This document shows, one piece after another, positions 44,244-53,488 of a stretch of DNA of 64,000 nucleotides (positions within the stretch are counted from its first letter, which is position 1; the number at the start of each line of letters is the position of its first letter). Both the position numbers and the translations under genes were made by a program. The notes below the pieces were generated by a model, which worked only from the letters and a program-made list of their open reading frames with translations, was not told where the DNA came from and searched no databases. Origin of the DNA: Neolewinella agarilytica (lineage in GTDB: Bacteria > Bacteroidota > Bacteroidia > Chitinophagales > Saprospiraceae); assembly GCF_900110645.1 (NCBI RefSeq), contig NZ_FOFB01000002.1, forward strand, positions 1 to 64,000, given 5' to 3'.

Positions 44244-46481
44244 ATGAAGCAGGCAGTAACAAATAAATCCAGACCCTCCGGCTTCTTCTCTTTGGGAGGA
44301 AAGAAAGGCGTTTGGCTTCCGCTGCTGTTTCTGTATTTGATGATACAGCCGATGGTTACCCAGGCGCAAATCAGGGCTATTCGCCCTTTCTCGGGTGCTA
44401 AGGCACTCATTGTGGGTGTTTCCGAATACCGAGATGATAAAATCACTGATCTGGAGTACGCTGACGATGATGCAGAAGCCTTTGCCAATCTGCTAACCCA
44501 CCAAACAGCCTGGAAGCTTGATGCCCAAGATATTGTTTTACTGACGAACGAGGAAGCCACCTACGGTAAATTCCTGGCGGAGCTTGATCGACTCATTGAA
44601 GAGGCACAGCCCAAAGAGCGCATCATCCTCTATTTTGCCGGCCACGGAGACGTGGAAGTGGTCTCCGAAAACAAGATGGGCTACCTGCTCTTTCACGATG
44701 CTTCCGCTACTACCTACGCCACCGGCGGAGCTTGCATGGTCAACACCCTGGACGATGCGCTGAGCCGCCTGATTCTGGAGAAAAAAGCGGAGGTTATCCT
44801 CATCACCGACGCCTGCCGTTCAGGCACGCTGGCCGGCAGCCAAAATGGTGGGCCGGCGGCTACCGCCGCCGTCATCTCCCAACTCTTTGGTAATACGGTC
44901 AAAATTCTCTCCTGCGAGCCCGATCAATCCTCCCTGGAAGACGATAGTCTTGATGGAGGCAGAGGCATTTTTTCCTACTACCTCATTAAAGGGCTGAGCG
45001 GTGCGGCGGATGAAAACGAGGACCGTTACGTCAATCTTCTCGAACTGGAACGATACCTGGTCGATGAGGTAATGGCTGCCTCCGGAGATCAGCAAATCCC
45101 GACTACCGCCGGTTCAAAAACAACGAAACTCTCCAAAGTAGACCGTGCTCAGGCTCCGGTGGCTTCCCCTACGGATCTGGCGAAAGCTGACCCCGTTTCT
45201 TTGGAAAGAGACACCCCCCTGATTGAAAAATTCGTTGCCTTCGGAGAAGCTATTGAGGCCAAAAACCTGCTCTACCCTAAAGGGGCTTCTGCCTATGATC
45301 TCTACCGCTCGATGGGCGAAAGTGCCGACGCCGTAGCCTTTAAAAAGGTGATGAAAATCAGCTTGCTGAGTGTGTTGCAGGAGGACGCACAGCAAGCGCT
45401 TAACGACTACGTTACCTCCCCGGGGAAAGAGCTGGGGCGCCGCTGGGCAAACGCGGATATTTATGATCGCTATCCGGAATACCTGGAAACGGCGGCAGAG
45501 CTATTGGGCACGGAAAGTAGCTTTTATGCGGACACCAAATCACGGGCACATTACTTCCGGGGGGTGAATCTTCGCTTACAAGCCGAACGTGCGGGCGGTA
45601 GTGACAGTCTCTATCAACTGGCGATGGCAGAACAAGACAAGGCGCTTGCGCTGCAGCCGGTAGCGCCGCATATTTATAATGAGAAGGGAATCATCTACCG
45701 TCATTTTAAAAACGGAGAGCAAGAACTGCTGGCTTTTAAAACCGCCAATGCATTGTCACCACGTTGGGGGCTGGCGTTGATGAATCTGGCGGGCACTTAT
45801 AAGGAGCGCAAGGAATATGAGGAGGCGGAAACCCTCTATCGGGACGCCATTTCGCTCGATGAGGAATTGGCCCTGTCTTATTACAACCTGGCCAGGCTTT
45901 TTGAAGAGCAAAGAAAAATAGAAGAGGCCATTGAGATGTATTACGTGACGATCTCAAAGCCGTCACCGAACGCTAATGCTTATTACAATCTGGCTCGCCT
46001 GCTGTTATATGAAGAGGGGTTTCAGGACGCATCGGAAAGCCGGGAAATGATCAAGCGCTACGTCCGGCTGGAGCCCGAAGATTATTATGGTAAACTCTTA
46101 CTTGCGGAAACGGAACTAAAGGTTGGTAGCCCCGAAAAGGCGGATAGCCTCTACTCGTCTGCCTTAAAGGATTCTCCCGACAACCCCTTCATTCTATATC
46201 CCATGGCAGTTCGGGATGAAGCAAAAAAAGATTACCCGGCAGCTATTGCCCGCTGGACGAAAATCATTGAGTTGCGGCCAGATCTCAGCCAGTTCAACCT
46301 GAACCTGGCGAATATGTACGTGAAGAACGGACAAGCTGAAGAAGCCATCACGGCACTGCAGGCACTGCTGGAAGCAGGCTACGACAACTACGCCGAGATA
46401 GGGCTACATGAGCGCTTTGCTTCGCTTCGTGATACGCCAGCATTTGTCGCTTTACTGGATAAGTATTTTCCAGACCGCTAA
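44244..46481 (+). CDS. Secreted caspase-family protein with TPR repeats
   Basis: The 745-residue product has a signal peptide after a charged N-terminus (hydrophobic run VWLPLLFLYLMIQPMVTQAQ). A caspase domain (about 50-290) has His134 in FAGHGD and Cys191 in DACRSG. A helical TPR array follows (about 370-720; for example ALMNLAGTYKERKEYEEAETLYRDAI and AYYNLARLLLYEEG). TPRs probably bind the substrate or a partner. It is transcribed toward the FecR-like/M48 operon and away from the other M48-like gene, at the centre of the cluster. A terminator-like hairpin lies after its stop but has its T run on the other strand. Confidence 0.9.
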   Translation: MKQAVTNKSRPSGFFSLGGKKGVWLPLLFLYLMIQPMVTQAQIRAIRPFSGAKALIVGVSEYRDDKITDLEYADDDAEAFANLLTHQTAWKLDAQDIVLLTNEEATYGKFLAELDRLIEEAQPKERIILYFAGHGDVEVVSENKMGYLLFHDASATTYATGGACMVNTLDDALSRLILEKKAEVILITDACRSGTLAGSQNGGPAATAAVISQLFGNTVKILSCEPDQSSLEDDSLDGGRGIFSYYLIKGLSGAADENEDRYVNLLELERYLVDEVMAASGDQQIPTTAGSKTTKLSKVDRAQAPVASPTDLAKADPVSLERDTPLIEKFVAFGEAIEAKNLLYPKGASAYDLYRSMGESADAVAFKKVMKISLLSVLQEDAQQALNDYVTSPGKELGRRWANADIYDRYPEYLETAAELLGTESSFYADTKSRAHYFRGVNLRLQAERAGGSDSLYQLAMAEQDKALALQPVAPHIYNEKGIIYRHFKNGEQELLAFKTANALSPRWGLALMNLAGTYKERKEYEEAETLYRDAISLDEELALSYYNLARLFEEQRKIEEAIEMYYVTISKPSPNANAYYNLARLLLYEEGFQDASESREMIKRYVRLEPEDYYGKLLLAETELKVGSPEKADSLYSSALKDSPDNPFILYPMAVRDEAKKDYPAAIARWTKIIELRPDLSQFNLNLANMYVKNGQAEEAITALQALLEAGYDNYAEIGLHERFASLRDTPAFVALLDKYFPDR

Positions 46482-46489
46482 CGATTTTT

Positions 46490-46510
46490 GGCGCGCCCGC
46501 AGGTGCAAGG
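46490..46510 (-). repeat. REP-like motif copy 4 (inverted)
   Basis: GGCGCGCCCGCAGGTGCAAG plus G: the reverse complement starts CCTTGCACCTGCG. It begins 9 bases after the caspase-TPR stop. Confidence 0.55.
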
Positions 46511-46577
46511 AAAGAATAAAAAGCATAGGATGATCGCTCCTTGAGCTATTGCACGCTGCTTTTGAATATGATAAAAA

Positions 46578-46630
46578 CGATCAGCGGTCAACATTCATGG
46601 CCGTTACGCCTGAATATTGACCGCTGATCG
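46578..46630 (-). terminator. Terminator of the FecR-like/M48 operon
   Basis: A 20-bp stem with one mismatch (46578-46597 with 46611-46630) and a 13-base loop. On the minus strand it is followed by TTTTT (46573-46577). It lies 70 bases after the FecR-like gene stop (46702). Confidence 0.85.
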
Positions 46631-46701
46631 CTAAGAGTTTTGCGATGTAGTGCAAACAGCGTCATCGCTGATTTTTGGTAGAGATGACTTCTGTTTAAAC
46701 C

Positions 46702-47691
46702 CTACTGTTCTAGTATGCCGTAGTCGTATTTGTAATACTTACTCATAGCTTTGACCAGCGGGTTTTTCTTATATTTCTTTTGCGCAATGGAGAGCCTCTG
46801 GAATGCTGCATCCACAAATTTCAGCCGGTCAAGAGTGGCGATTTCCATCAACAGCTTGCTGGCGGGACTGGCCATTTGATAGGCCTTGTCGCTGCTGAGG
46901 CGATCCAGCGCTTTGCCCACTCCGTCAGCTCCCTGAAACTCAACTTCCACTGGCCCTGAATTGATCTCACTGTTTCCTTTACTGCTTACCTTCCAGGAGT
47001 ATTTACCTTTATCCGTAAGCCCTGCTTGTGCCGTCGTTACACTTAGGGACTGGCCCTTGGCCTCCTGGCGGAACACTACGTCACCTGAACTGTTCATCAC
47101 GACAACTTCGTAAGCACTAATCCCTGTATTTCCTGCTTTCGGGCGCCAGCTAAAGTTGATGATCCCAGCGGCTATCTTCCCTTTCAGAGGAGCGATCGGC
47201 TTAATGCCGGATTCTTTGTCTCCGGCACCCGCCTGGGTGGGCTTGCTTGGTGGCTTTAAGGGAGAGTTCGTGGTCGTACTGTTGGTTGTTGATCCTGTTC
47301 CACCAGAACCGCCGGAGCCAAAGCCGGATCTTCTGCTTTGATTGAAAAAGGGGTGTTGAACTTGTTGCAGTTTGTCTCCCAGTATTTCCATGAAATCACT
47401 CTCTTCCAATCTGGATGACTCCATCAAGGGAGCTACCTCAAAAGTACCGGGCCCGGTGAGGTAGGTATAGCCATCATCGAAGAATACCCCCACGGTCGTA
47501 TTCTTTTTCAGCACTAAAGTGCCCTCCTGGCCAAGCGCAGAGCCCGCCCGTACTTTCATTTTCTTCTTAACGCCAGGTTTTACCAGTTTGGCTTTGCCCA
47601 CCTGACTGAATACCGTAGGAGACGGATCAGACTGTGCCATCAGCACACTGCAAGAAAGCAGGCTGATAAGCAGGATTTGTAAATATTTCAT
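46702..47691 (-). CDS. Secreted FecR-like domain protein (copy B)
   Basis: The 329-residue protein has a signal peptide (to about MAQ). A FecR-like N-terminal beta region (about 25-90) reads RAGSALGQEGTLVLKKNTTVGVFFDDGYTYLTGPG, a pattern usual for FecR sensing domains. A Gly/Ser/Thr-rich linker (about 120-150) leads to an FN3-like domain (about 165-255) and a helical C-terminus. It is the last gene of an operon with the M48-like peptidase (11-bp gap), and the same plan recurs in the operon's other FecR-like protein. Such domains often relay surface signals; here the receiver is unknown. Confidence 0.78.
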   Translation of the reverse strand: MKYLQILLISLLSCSVLMAQSDPSPTVFSQVGKAKLVKPGVKKKMKVRAGSALGQEGTLVLKKNTTVGVFFDDGYTYLTGPGTFEVAPLMESSRLEESDFMEILGDKLQQVQHPFFNQSRRSGFGSGGSGGTGSTTNSTTTNSPLKPPSKPTQAGAGDKESGIKPIAPLKGKIAAGIINFSWRPKAGNTGISAYEVVVMNSSGDVVFRQEAKGQSLSVTTAQAGLTDKGKYSWKVSSKGNSEINSGPVEVEFQGADGVGKALDRLSSDKAYQMASPASKLLMEIATLDRLKFVDAAFQRLSIAQKKYKKNPLVKAMSKYYKYDYGILEQ

Positions 47692-47702
47692 AGCTATGGA
47701 TT

Positions 47703-49349
47703 TTAAAGTTCAGCGTTATAAATCACCCAGCGATCAAGCTGGTCGTTGGCGTTAAAGAAAAACAGAATATTAGCGTTATCGTAACGAAGGCAGATGCCAT
47801 GCCGGAGGTTAATTGTTTTACTGGCCGGGCCGTATAAATTTTCGACCTTTTCGCGACTGTCACCTTCTCTTGCCCCTAGTTGGCTTTGACCGGCGTAGTC
47901 CGCACTGGTCTCCTGAAAGATAGCGTATTTGTCACCATCATCCGCAAAATGGAGCTCTACGGTACTGCTGGCGTAGGTTTTCTGACCGTTAAAAACGTTG
48001 CCGCTCAGCTCAACACTTTGGTCAACCTGAGGGTCGGCGAGGAAGTCATCCAGGTAGATGGAGCCAATCTTTTCCACCCCCTTTACGGGCGCTTGCCGAC
48101 TGATGGCCTTCTCAGGGGTATTGCTTAGCAGGGCCAGGTTCCGCCTGGCCAGGTCGGGGCTTTGCTTTTGGCCCTGTTGGAAAAAGTCTTTTGCTTCCGA
48201 CTTATCCCCCTGCAGCGCAGCGAGAATACCCAGTACGATTAATGCATCCCCTTCGGCTTTGGGCTGCTGGTACTTTTTAGCGGTTTTTATGGCTTTACGC
48301 GCCAGGTATTCAGACTCGTCCCACTCGTCTTCCAGCATGGCCAAAATGGCCATGTTCAGCATTGGGGTAGCTTCTTTTTTGCTTAGCCCGATGGCGTTTG
48401 CCAGAAACTGCCGGGACTTTTCCAGTAGTAATGATTTGCGTTCTTCTACATCTTTTGGCAGACGGGTAGCGAGCTCGTCCAGGCGGCTGCTTTGGTCCAG
48501 TTCCAGAGGAAGCACGTAAGGCATTTCTTCCGGTTCAATCAGGTCCAAGAGGGCCAGCGCTGCACTAACGCCTGCATTGTTGTATACCTCCGTACTCTGG
48601 TATTTGGTGAGAATGTGTTCATAATAGGCAATGGCGGGTTCGTAGGCATTAATCAGCGTCAGAAAGTTCGCTGTCTTGTATACGCCATGTAATATCTTCA
48701 GCTCTTTTGCTGTATTGTCACTAAGACGAATTCTCTCCTGTAAAGAAGGGTAGCCCGGTAGTTCATCCGGTAAACCATATCTCGCATAGGTTTCTTTCAG
48801 GAATTCAGGCATGAGCCCGTAACCGTCATACCCGGCTGAAATAGCCAGAATACCACCCAGGTAGTCAGCCTGGGTTTCCAGTTTGATTCCCTCATCCAGC
48901 GCTCCAATCTTTTCACTGGCCTCCAGCCCTTCATTAGCATTAACAAAATGGCGCGACCAGTCATGACTTTCATAGTAGTGCGTTAGCTCGTGCGAGAGCA
49001 ACATAGCCAGCGCATTCAGGGAGTCTTTTCCAAAACTCCGGCAAATATCGTAGGCTTTTTCTTCTACGCCAATCTGTACTTTCTCCGGGTTCATCCAGGC
49101 GATGTACCGGCGACCTTTATTCATGAAGAGCGTTGGTTTCTTCTTTTGCATATCACCCCGGGCACGCACCAGGTCTTCATAGATCCGTTTGGTAACTTCC
49201 AGCTTATAACCAGTAACGGGTTCCGGGGCAAATCTTGACGATTCGCCACCATCAACGTAGGCGAAAATGGTCTCCTGAGCACTGCTCACATTGGCCAGAA
49301 GCAATAGGATAATGACAATTATCGGGAGTTCTCTGTTTGAGTGATTCAT
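47703..49349 (-). CDS. Secreted M48-like metallopeptidase with TPR repeats (copy A)
   Basis: The 548-residue product has a signal peptide (to about SSAQ). Its zinc site is His120-Glu-Leu-Thr-His124 with third ligand Glu158 in ETQAD. TPR-like helices (about 215-420) and a BamE/SmpA-like C-terminal segment (DSREKVENLYGPASKTINL...) follow. Gene order and spacing (8 bp after the FecR-like gene upstream, 11 bp before the next) make it part of one operon. It shares domain order, the zinc motif and its residue position with the protein at 42468. Probably degrades or processes envelope proteins. Confidence 0.88.
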   Translation of the reverse strand: MNHSNRELPIIVIILLLLANVSSAQETIFAYVDGGESSRFAPEPVTGYKLEVTKRIYEDLVRARGDMQKKKPTLFMNKGRRYIAWMNPEKVQIGVEEKAYDICRSFGKDSLNALAMLLSHELTHYYESHDWSRHFVNANEGLEASEKIGALDEGIKLETQADYLGGILAISAGYDGYGLMPEFLKETYARYGLPDELPGYPSLQERIRLSDNTAKELKILHGVYKTANFLTLINAYEPAIAYYEHILTKYQSTEVYNNAGVSAALALLDLIEPEEMPYVLPLELDQSSRLDELATRLPKDVEERKSLLLEKSRQFLANAIGLSKKEATPMLNMAILAMLEDEWDESEYLARKAIKTAKKYQQPKAEGDALIVLGILAALQGDKSEAKDFFQQGQKQSPDLARRNLALLSNTPEKAISRQAPVKGVEKIGSIYLDDFLADPQVDQSVELSGNVFNGQKTYASSTVELHFADDGDKYAIFQETSADYAGQSQLGAREGDSREKVENLYGPASKTINLRHGICLRYDNANILFFFNANDQLDRWVIYNAEL

Positions 49350-49357
49350 GATCGGAA

Positions 49358-50314
49358 TTATTTAATGATGGCCTTAGCTTCTTCCGGAGCGTTCATCCGC
49401 GCCAGGAACGAAGCATAGACCTTCCTGTAAAGTTGATTGGTGGTGTCAGCTGCTACCAGATCAATGTAATGCTGACGAGCGGAATATAAGTATCCGGCTT
49501 CTTCGAGGGCATGAGGGATGAACAGTAATTGCTCGTCTGCCGTCAGAGATTTAAAGACGCGCTTCTGGTGAAGATTATCGATAAAAGTCGTAACCGCTTC
49601 CGGCTCGTAACTAAAGAATGTCTCCGGGGCCGTAATGGTCTCTCCGTCTTTATCGGCCGTAATCCGTAGTTGGTAAATGGCTTCAGGTGAAAGTGCCAGG
49701 TCAGCCAACGGGATAGAGATCTGGTTTGCCCGTGCCATGGCCGATAGCACAATCTCATCCGTTGAGCGGTCAATTATGCTTACCTGATAATGATGAACAC
49801 CAGCAATGCTGTCCCATTGCAGCGGTAATTCGGGCACACCAAATACTTCGCTGAAGTAAGCGGCAAAGGCAATACTGTTTTCCTTATTTCCCCACCCTTT
49901 GATGCCTGCTCGGGTATTCGTCATATACTTCCGGTGATAATTTTCTACATCTTCCGCACTACTGGTGTTGGTTACCGAACTGCTGATGAAGTCCCAAAAG
50001 CGACTGATGAAACTGCCACTTTGAGTGGTGTTGGCAGCACTTACCATCTCCGCGATGTCTACTTCTTTGGGGCCCTCAAGGTGAATCTTACGCCCTTCGT
50101 AAACAACGTTCACAGAGCGCCCTTCACTTATTTTGAGGCGTCCTTCAGCCTGGAGGTTTTGCCCGGCAAACACCCGTTGGATGGGGCCATCTTCGGAAGC
50201 ATATTCTATGCCACTGGCGGCACTGGTAGACAGTACAGTAATTGGCTGTCCGCTAAGCAGTAAAACCTGAAGCAGTAATGCTCCGGTAAGGGAAATTCTT
50301 TGTACCGTATTCAT
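49358..50314 (-). CDS. Secreted FecR-like domain protein (copy A)
   Basis: The 318-residue protein has a signal peptide (to about SGQ) and a FecR-like N-terminal segment (about 30-85; RLKISEGRSVNVVYEGRKIHLEGPKEVDI). An Ig/FN3-like domain follows (LPLQWDSIAGVHHYQVSI...), then a helical C-terminus with TPR-like character. It matches copy B in plan, although the sequences differ. It is followed after 8 bases by the M48-like gene and preceded by the CHASE2 gene 128 bases upstream. Likely an envelope sensor or scaffold. Confidence 0.75.
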   Translation of the reverse strand: MNTVQRISLTGALLLQVLLLSGQPITVLSTSAASGIEYASEDGPIQRVFAGQNLQAEGRLKISEGRSVNVVYEGRKIHLEGPKEVDIAEMVSAANTTQSGSFISRFWDFISSSVTNTSSAEDVENYHRKYMTNTRAGIKGWGNKENSIAFAAYFSEVFGVPELPLQWDSIAGVHHYQVSIIDRSTDEIVLSAMARANQISIPLADLALSPEAIYQLRITADKDGETITAPETFFSYEPEAVTTFIDNLHQKRVFKSLTADEQLLFIPHALEEAGYLYSARQHYIDLVAADTTNQLYRKVYASFLARMNAPEEAKAIIK

Positions 50315-50442
50315 ATCGTTATTGTTTAAGAGCGTCAGTCAAAGGGTATAGAAAATCAGGCGTCTCAAAAACAGGAGTAAAACATAGGGAAGAAAGATAG
50401 TAGATAGTGTCAGTTTAATTTGTCTAAGCCAGTAAAGGTTAC

Positions 50443-51774
50443 CTATTCTTCTTCCCTCCTGTCATCTGGCGAAGGAGTAGTCGGAATAATCGGAGTTGGA
50501 GGTTGGAGGGGCTTTTCAAGATAAGCGTTAATATCTTCATCTCCCTCTTCTTCTAAAACAGCGGGTGATTTTTTTGTCTCCAAGGTCTCCGGTAATTGCT
50601 GCAGCAGAGGCACTCTTGGCCGAATGAGACTTTCGTAAATCATGATGAAGTCATAGGCAAGGACGACCGCAAGGATGCCCATGCCAAGATTAAGTTTTAT
50701 CCGGAAATAGTAGAACAAAATGGCGATCAGGAAAAACATCAACAAGAATTCCACAAGCTGCAAGGCACGGGTGATGCCGTGAAAACCTTCATGAAATCTT
50801 CGGTATATCCACCGGATGAATACGACGTTGATATAACATATTAATAAAGAGAGCAGAAATGATATGCTCCAGGGAACATTGAAAATATACTGCTCATTGA
50901 GGATCATGCTCAACACATTGGCATGAATTACAATCCCGAACATGTCGGGAATAGACTTCGTATCGTAGCTTTTGTTGATCGGGGAATAGTGACGATCAAT
51001 CAGTGGATTCGCCCACTCGTCCGAGGGGGCATATCCAACCAGCACAATCCGGTCTTTAAAAACGTCAACAAACTCTTTGGAAGTCAAAGAGTCCAGAACA
51101 ACGTTGATGTCCTGTGAGATGAAATTCTCCTTGTGGCCGGAGAAGTAGATGTGCTCCAGTTTGTTTCTCCGCTTATTGAATTTTTGGGCTGCCTCCGGCT
51201 TGTATTTTTCCAAAATAGCGGTGGTGAAGGCAGGAATGTACCGCCCCTCAGCCATCTCTCCGGGGCTGAATACCCGAATGGTTTTGGTTTCATTACTGGG
51301 GTAATTGCCATATCCAATGGTGGCATGATCACTGAAAAAAGGATGTACAGCAGTTACGCCCTCAATGGTGTCATCGTCGGTGTTGTCATCCGCCAAAGAG
51401 CAGGCCAGGACAACTTTGGGGTTCGCCTTTATACTGTTTTGTAACAAGGTGTCTTCCGGAGCACCATAGACTTCGTCAAAATAGAAATCAAGACCGATGG
51501 CTGCTGCTCCCGCAGCCGTTAAACGATCTGTCAGATCCGCAATTCTTCGTCGGTCAGGTTTGCCGGAGTTGACAATTACAATCCGGTCTTCGTGGAAGTC
51601 CGTATCCTTAATGATGTAGGAATACACAATGTCCGTGATCTCGTACTCCTTGATCCCATTGTTGAAGGGATCAATGTAATGCAGGTTCAGCCGAATCGAG
51701 TTCAGAAGCCAAATGAACAGTATAATGGCTAACGAGACGATTATACAGTGCGGCCTGAGGAACCTTTTGATCAT
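50443..51774 (-). CDS. CHASE2-domain membrane sensor without output domain
   Basis: The 443-residue protein has an N-terminal transmembrane helix (about 10-28). A CHASE2 extracytoplasmic domain (about 40-280) includes IVIVNSGKPDRRRIADLTDRL, AAIGLDFYFDE and DRIVLVGYAPSDEWANPLIDRHYSP. Three C-terminal transmembrane helices (about 290-390) and a short Pro-rich acidic tail follow. CHASE2 normally sits on histidine kinases or cyclases; here no output domain exists, so signalling must use a partner. First gene of the minus-strand operon with FecR-like and M48-like proteins. The combination with caspases is unusual. Confidence 0.9.
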   Translation of the reverse strand: MIKRFLRPHCIIVSLAIILFIWLLNSIRLNLHYIDPFNNGIKEYEITDIVYSYIIKDTDFHEDRIVIVNSGKPDRRRIADLTDRLTAAGAAAIGLDFYFDEVYGAPEDTLLQNSIKANPKVVLACSLADDNTDDDTIEGVTAVHPFFSDHATIGYGNYPSNETKTIRVFSPGEMAEGRYIPAFTTAILEKYKPEAAQKFNKRRNKLEHIYFSGHKENFISQDINVVLDSLTSKEFVDVFKDRIVLVGYAPSDEWANPLIDRHYSPINKSYDTKSIPDMFGIVIHANVLSMILNEQYIFNVPWSISFLLSLLICYINVVFIRWIYRRFHEGFHGITRALQLVEFLLMFFLIAILFYYFRIKLNLGMGILAVVLAYDFIMIYESLIRPRVPLLQQLPETLETKKSPAVLEEEGDEDINAYLEKPLQPPTPIIPTTPSPDDRREEE

Positions 51775-51899
51775 GTGTCAAATAAATGGAAAGAAAAAGA
51801 AGGCAAAATAAGAGAAGTCAATTATTTCTTCCTTTTGATGCCTAAATTTAGCGGAAGTTAAGCAACTTTCAATCTGTCACCATAAAACAACTCTTTGCT

Positions 51900-53429
51900 G
51901 TGAAATTTTTTCAGTTAATCCTAATTTTTGTGATGGTGCCGGGTGCTGTCTTTTCTCAGGACCTTCACGTGCATTACGACGCATATCAAGATAGTCTTCA
52001 CTACGAGTTTCAGGGAAAGGTGGTTAGTCGTCCCTTATTACGCAAAGGAGGTAAGATTATCCTGCACGTTACGAACTACAACGACTACCTCTACGAGCTG
52101 GAGGTAAAGACCTCAGAAGAAAGTTATCAGGTGCCGTCGGCCGGGCTTGGTTCCATGCTTTTGGGTGGAGCCAACTCAGGTACTTTTGATCAGTTGCAAG
52201 GGCTCTTAGGCACCGGAGGCTCGGTAGGAAATATGTTTAAGAGCACCTCCGGTGGACAGGGGCCTCTGGGGATGGCCGGTGAAGATCAGGACAGAGCCGT
52301 GAGCGCTCAGGCGAAAGAACAGCTCCGGAAATTTAAGGAGGTAATGAAGGAAGTGGCAGAAATTGAAGAAGAGATCAGTGAGGTCGACAATGCTTTGCAA
52401 CGAGAGCTGGAGGAGAAAAAACACTACGCCTTCATGCAGGAAGAAGTCTTCCGGCTAAAGACAAACACTACTCTGGCACCCAATATGATCAGAAGCCTCA
52501 CGGAGGAATACCTGGAAAAGTTGTTGGACCTCAAGCCGGGCCGGGAGTTGGACCTGGATGACCTGATCAAGCAATCTGACGGCCAGCGCGCCTTTGGGGA
52601 TAAACTTGATCGGCAAGAGATCAACATTGGCCACCTGGAAGGAAAGATGACGGAAGCAGAAGGCATTGTTCTGCTACTTAATACACTCAATTTACCGGCG
52701 GGCGAACAGAAAAACGTTAATAACTCCTTCGAAGCATTGACGGCCAAAACCAGCCAGCTAAACGAACAACTGCAGGCATTTCGGGCCGTAGTGCCTTCCC
52801 TGCAAGACCGCGACCTGGCTGCGCTAACTTCTCTTCGTTATCTGTACGAAGAAGTAAAGGCTCATTCTTTCTCTAAGCGGGTAACAATTGATGCGGACGC
52901 AGACCTGACCACGCTTGACATCAGGCTGGTTCCCCGGGATTCCTTCGCAGGAAACCTGTCGGCCAAGAGTTTCGCTCCGGTTAAAGTAGCGAGTTACGGC
53001 GGACTAAAAATCAACGCCAGCCTGGGTATCAGCTTTGGCAGCCTGTTCGAGCGCCCGGAGAACTATCTCGTGCGGGACGGGCAAATCTTCGGAGACGAAC
53101 TAGACGCTTTTTCTCCTATCATCACGTCATTCGTGCATTTTTACCGACAGAGTAAAAACGATGTCTCTCTGGCGGGCACAATGGGCCTTGGCCTTGGCCT
53201 CGGCGGAGAGGGGGGCACCGGCCTGCAAAACTATTTCTTCGGCCCCAGCCTGATCATCGGCAAGGGGCAGCGGGTAACCCTCACCAGTGGGCTGATGGGG
53301 GCTAAGGTTGATCGCTTAGCTCAGGGGCTGGAAGTCGGTGACCCCTACAATGAGACAATTGTCCCACTTAAGTCAGTATATGAGCTGGGCTTCTTTTTTG
53401 GACTTTCGTTTAATGTGCTGGGGAATTGA
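51900..53429 (+). CDS. Secreted coiled-coil protein of unknown function
   Basis: The 509-residue product has a signal peptide (MKFFQLILIFVMVPGAVFSQ). A beta-rich N-terminal part is followed by a Gly-rich stretch (about 80-130), a long charged coiled-coil segment (about 138-190; EVMKEVAEIEEEISEVDNALQREL), more helices, and a C-terminal region with barrel-like strands (GLGLGLGGEGGTGLQNYFFGPSLII, ELGFFFGLSFNVLGN). It could be an outer-membrane protein with a periplasmic coiled coil. It is divergent from the CHASE2 gene (125-bp gap) and so likely co-regulated with the cluster. No family recognised. Confidence 0.72.
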   Translation: MKFFQLILIFVMVPGAVFSQDLHVHYDAYQDSLHYEFQGKVVSRPLLRKGGKIILHVTNYNDYLYELEVKTSEESYQVPSAGLGSMLLGGANSGTFDQLQGLLGTGGSVGNMFKSTSGGQGPLGMAGEDQDRAVSAQAKEQLRKFKEVMKEVAEIEEEISEVDNALQRELEEKKHYAFMQEEVFRLKTNTTLAPNMIRSLTEEYLEKLLDLKPGRELDLDDLIKQSDGQRAFGDKLDRQEINIGHLEGKMTEAEGIVLLLNTLNLPAGEQKNVNNSFEALTAKTSQLNEQLQAFRAVVPSLQDRDLAALTSLRYLYEEVKAHSFSKRVTIDADADLTTLDIRLVPRDSFAGNLSAKSFAPVKVASYGGLKINASLGISFGSLFERPENYLVRDGQIFGDELDAFSPIITSFVHFYRQSKNDVSLAGTMGLGLGLGGEGGTGLQNYFFGPSLIIGKGQRVTLTSGLMGAKVDRLAQGLEVGDPYNETIVPLKSVYELGFFFGLSFNVLGN

Positions 53430-53458
53430 GGAGGGGTGATTTCTCTGCTCTTCCACCT

Positions 53459-53484
53459 TCCTTTGCACCCGCGCCCCGGCGCCC
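53459..53484 (+). repeat. REP-like motif copy 5
   Basis: CCTTTGCACCCGCGCCCCGG then CGCCC: head TTGCACCYGCG and GC palindrome, in the 59-bp gap between two convergent genes. Confidence 0.55.
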
Positions 53485-53488
53485 AAAA

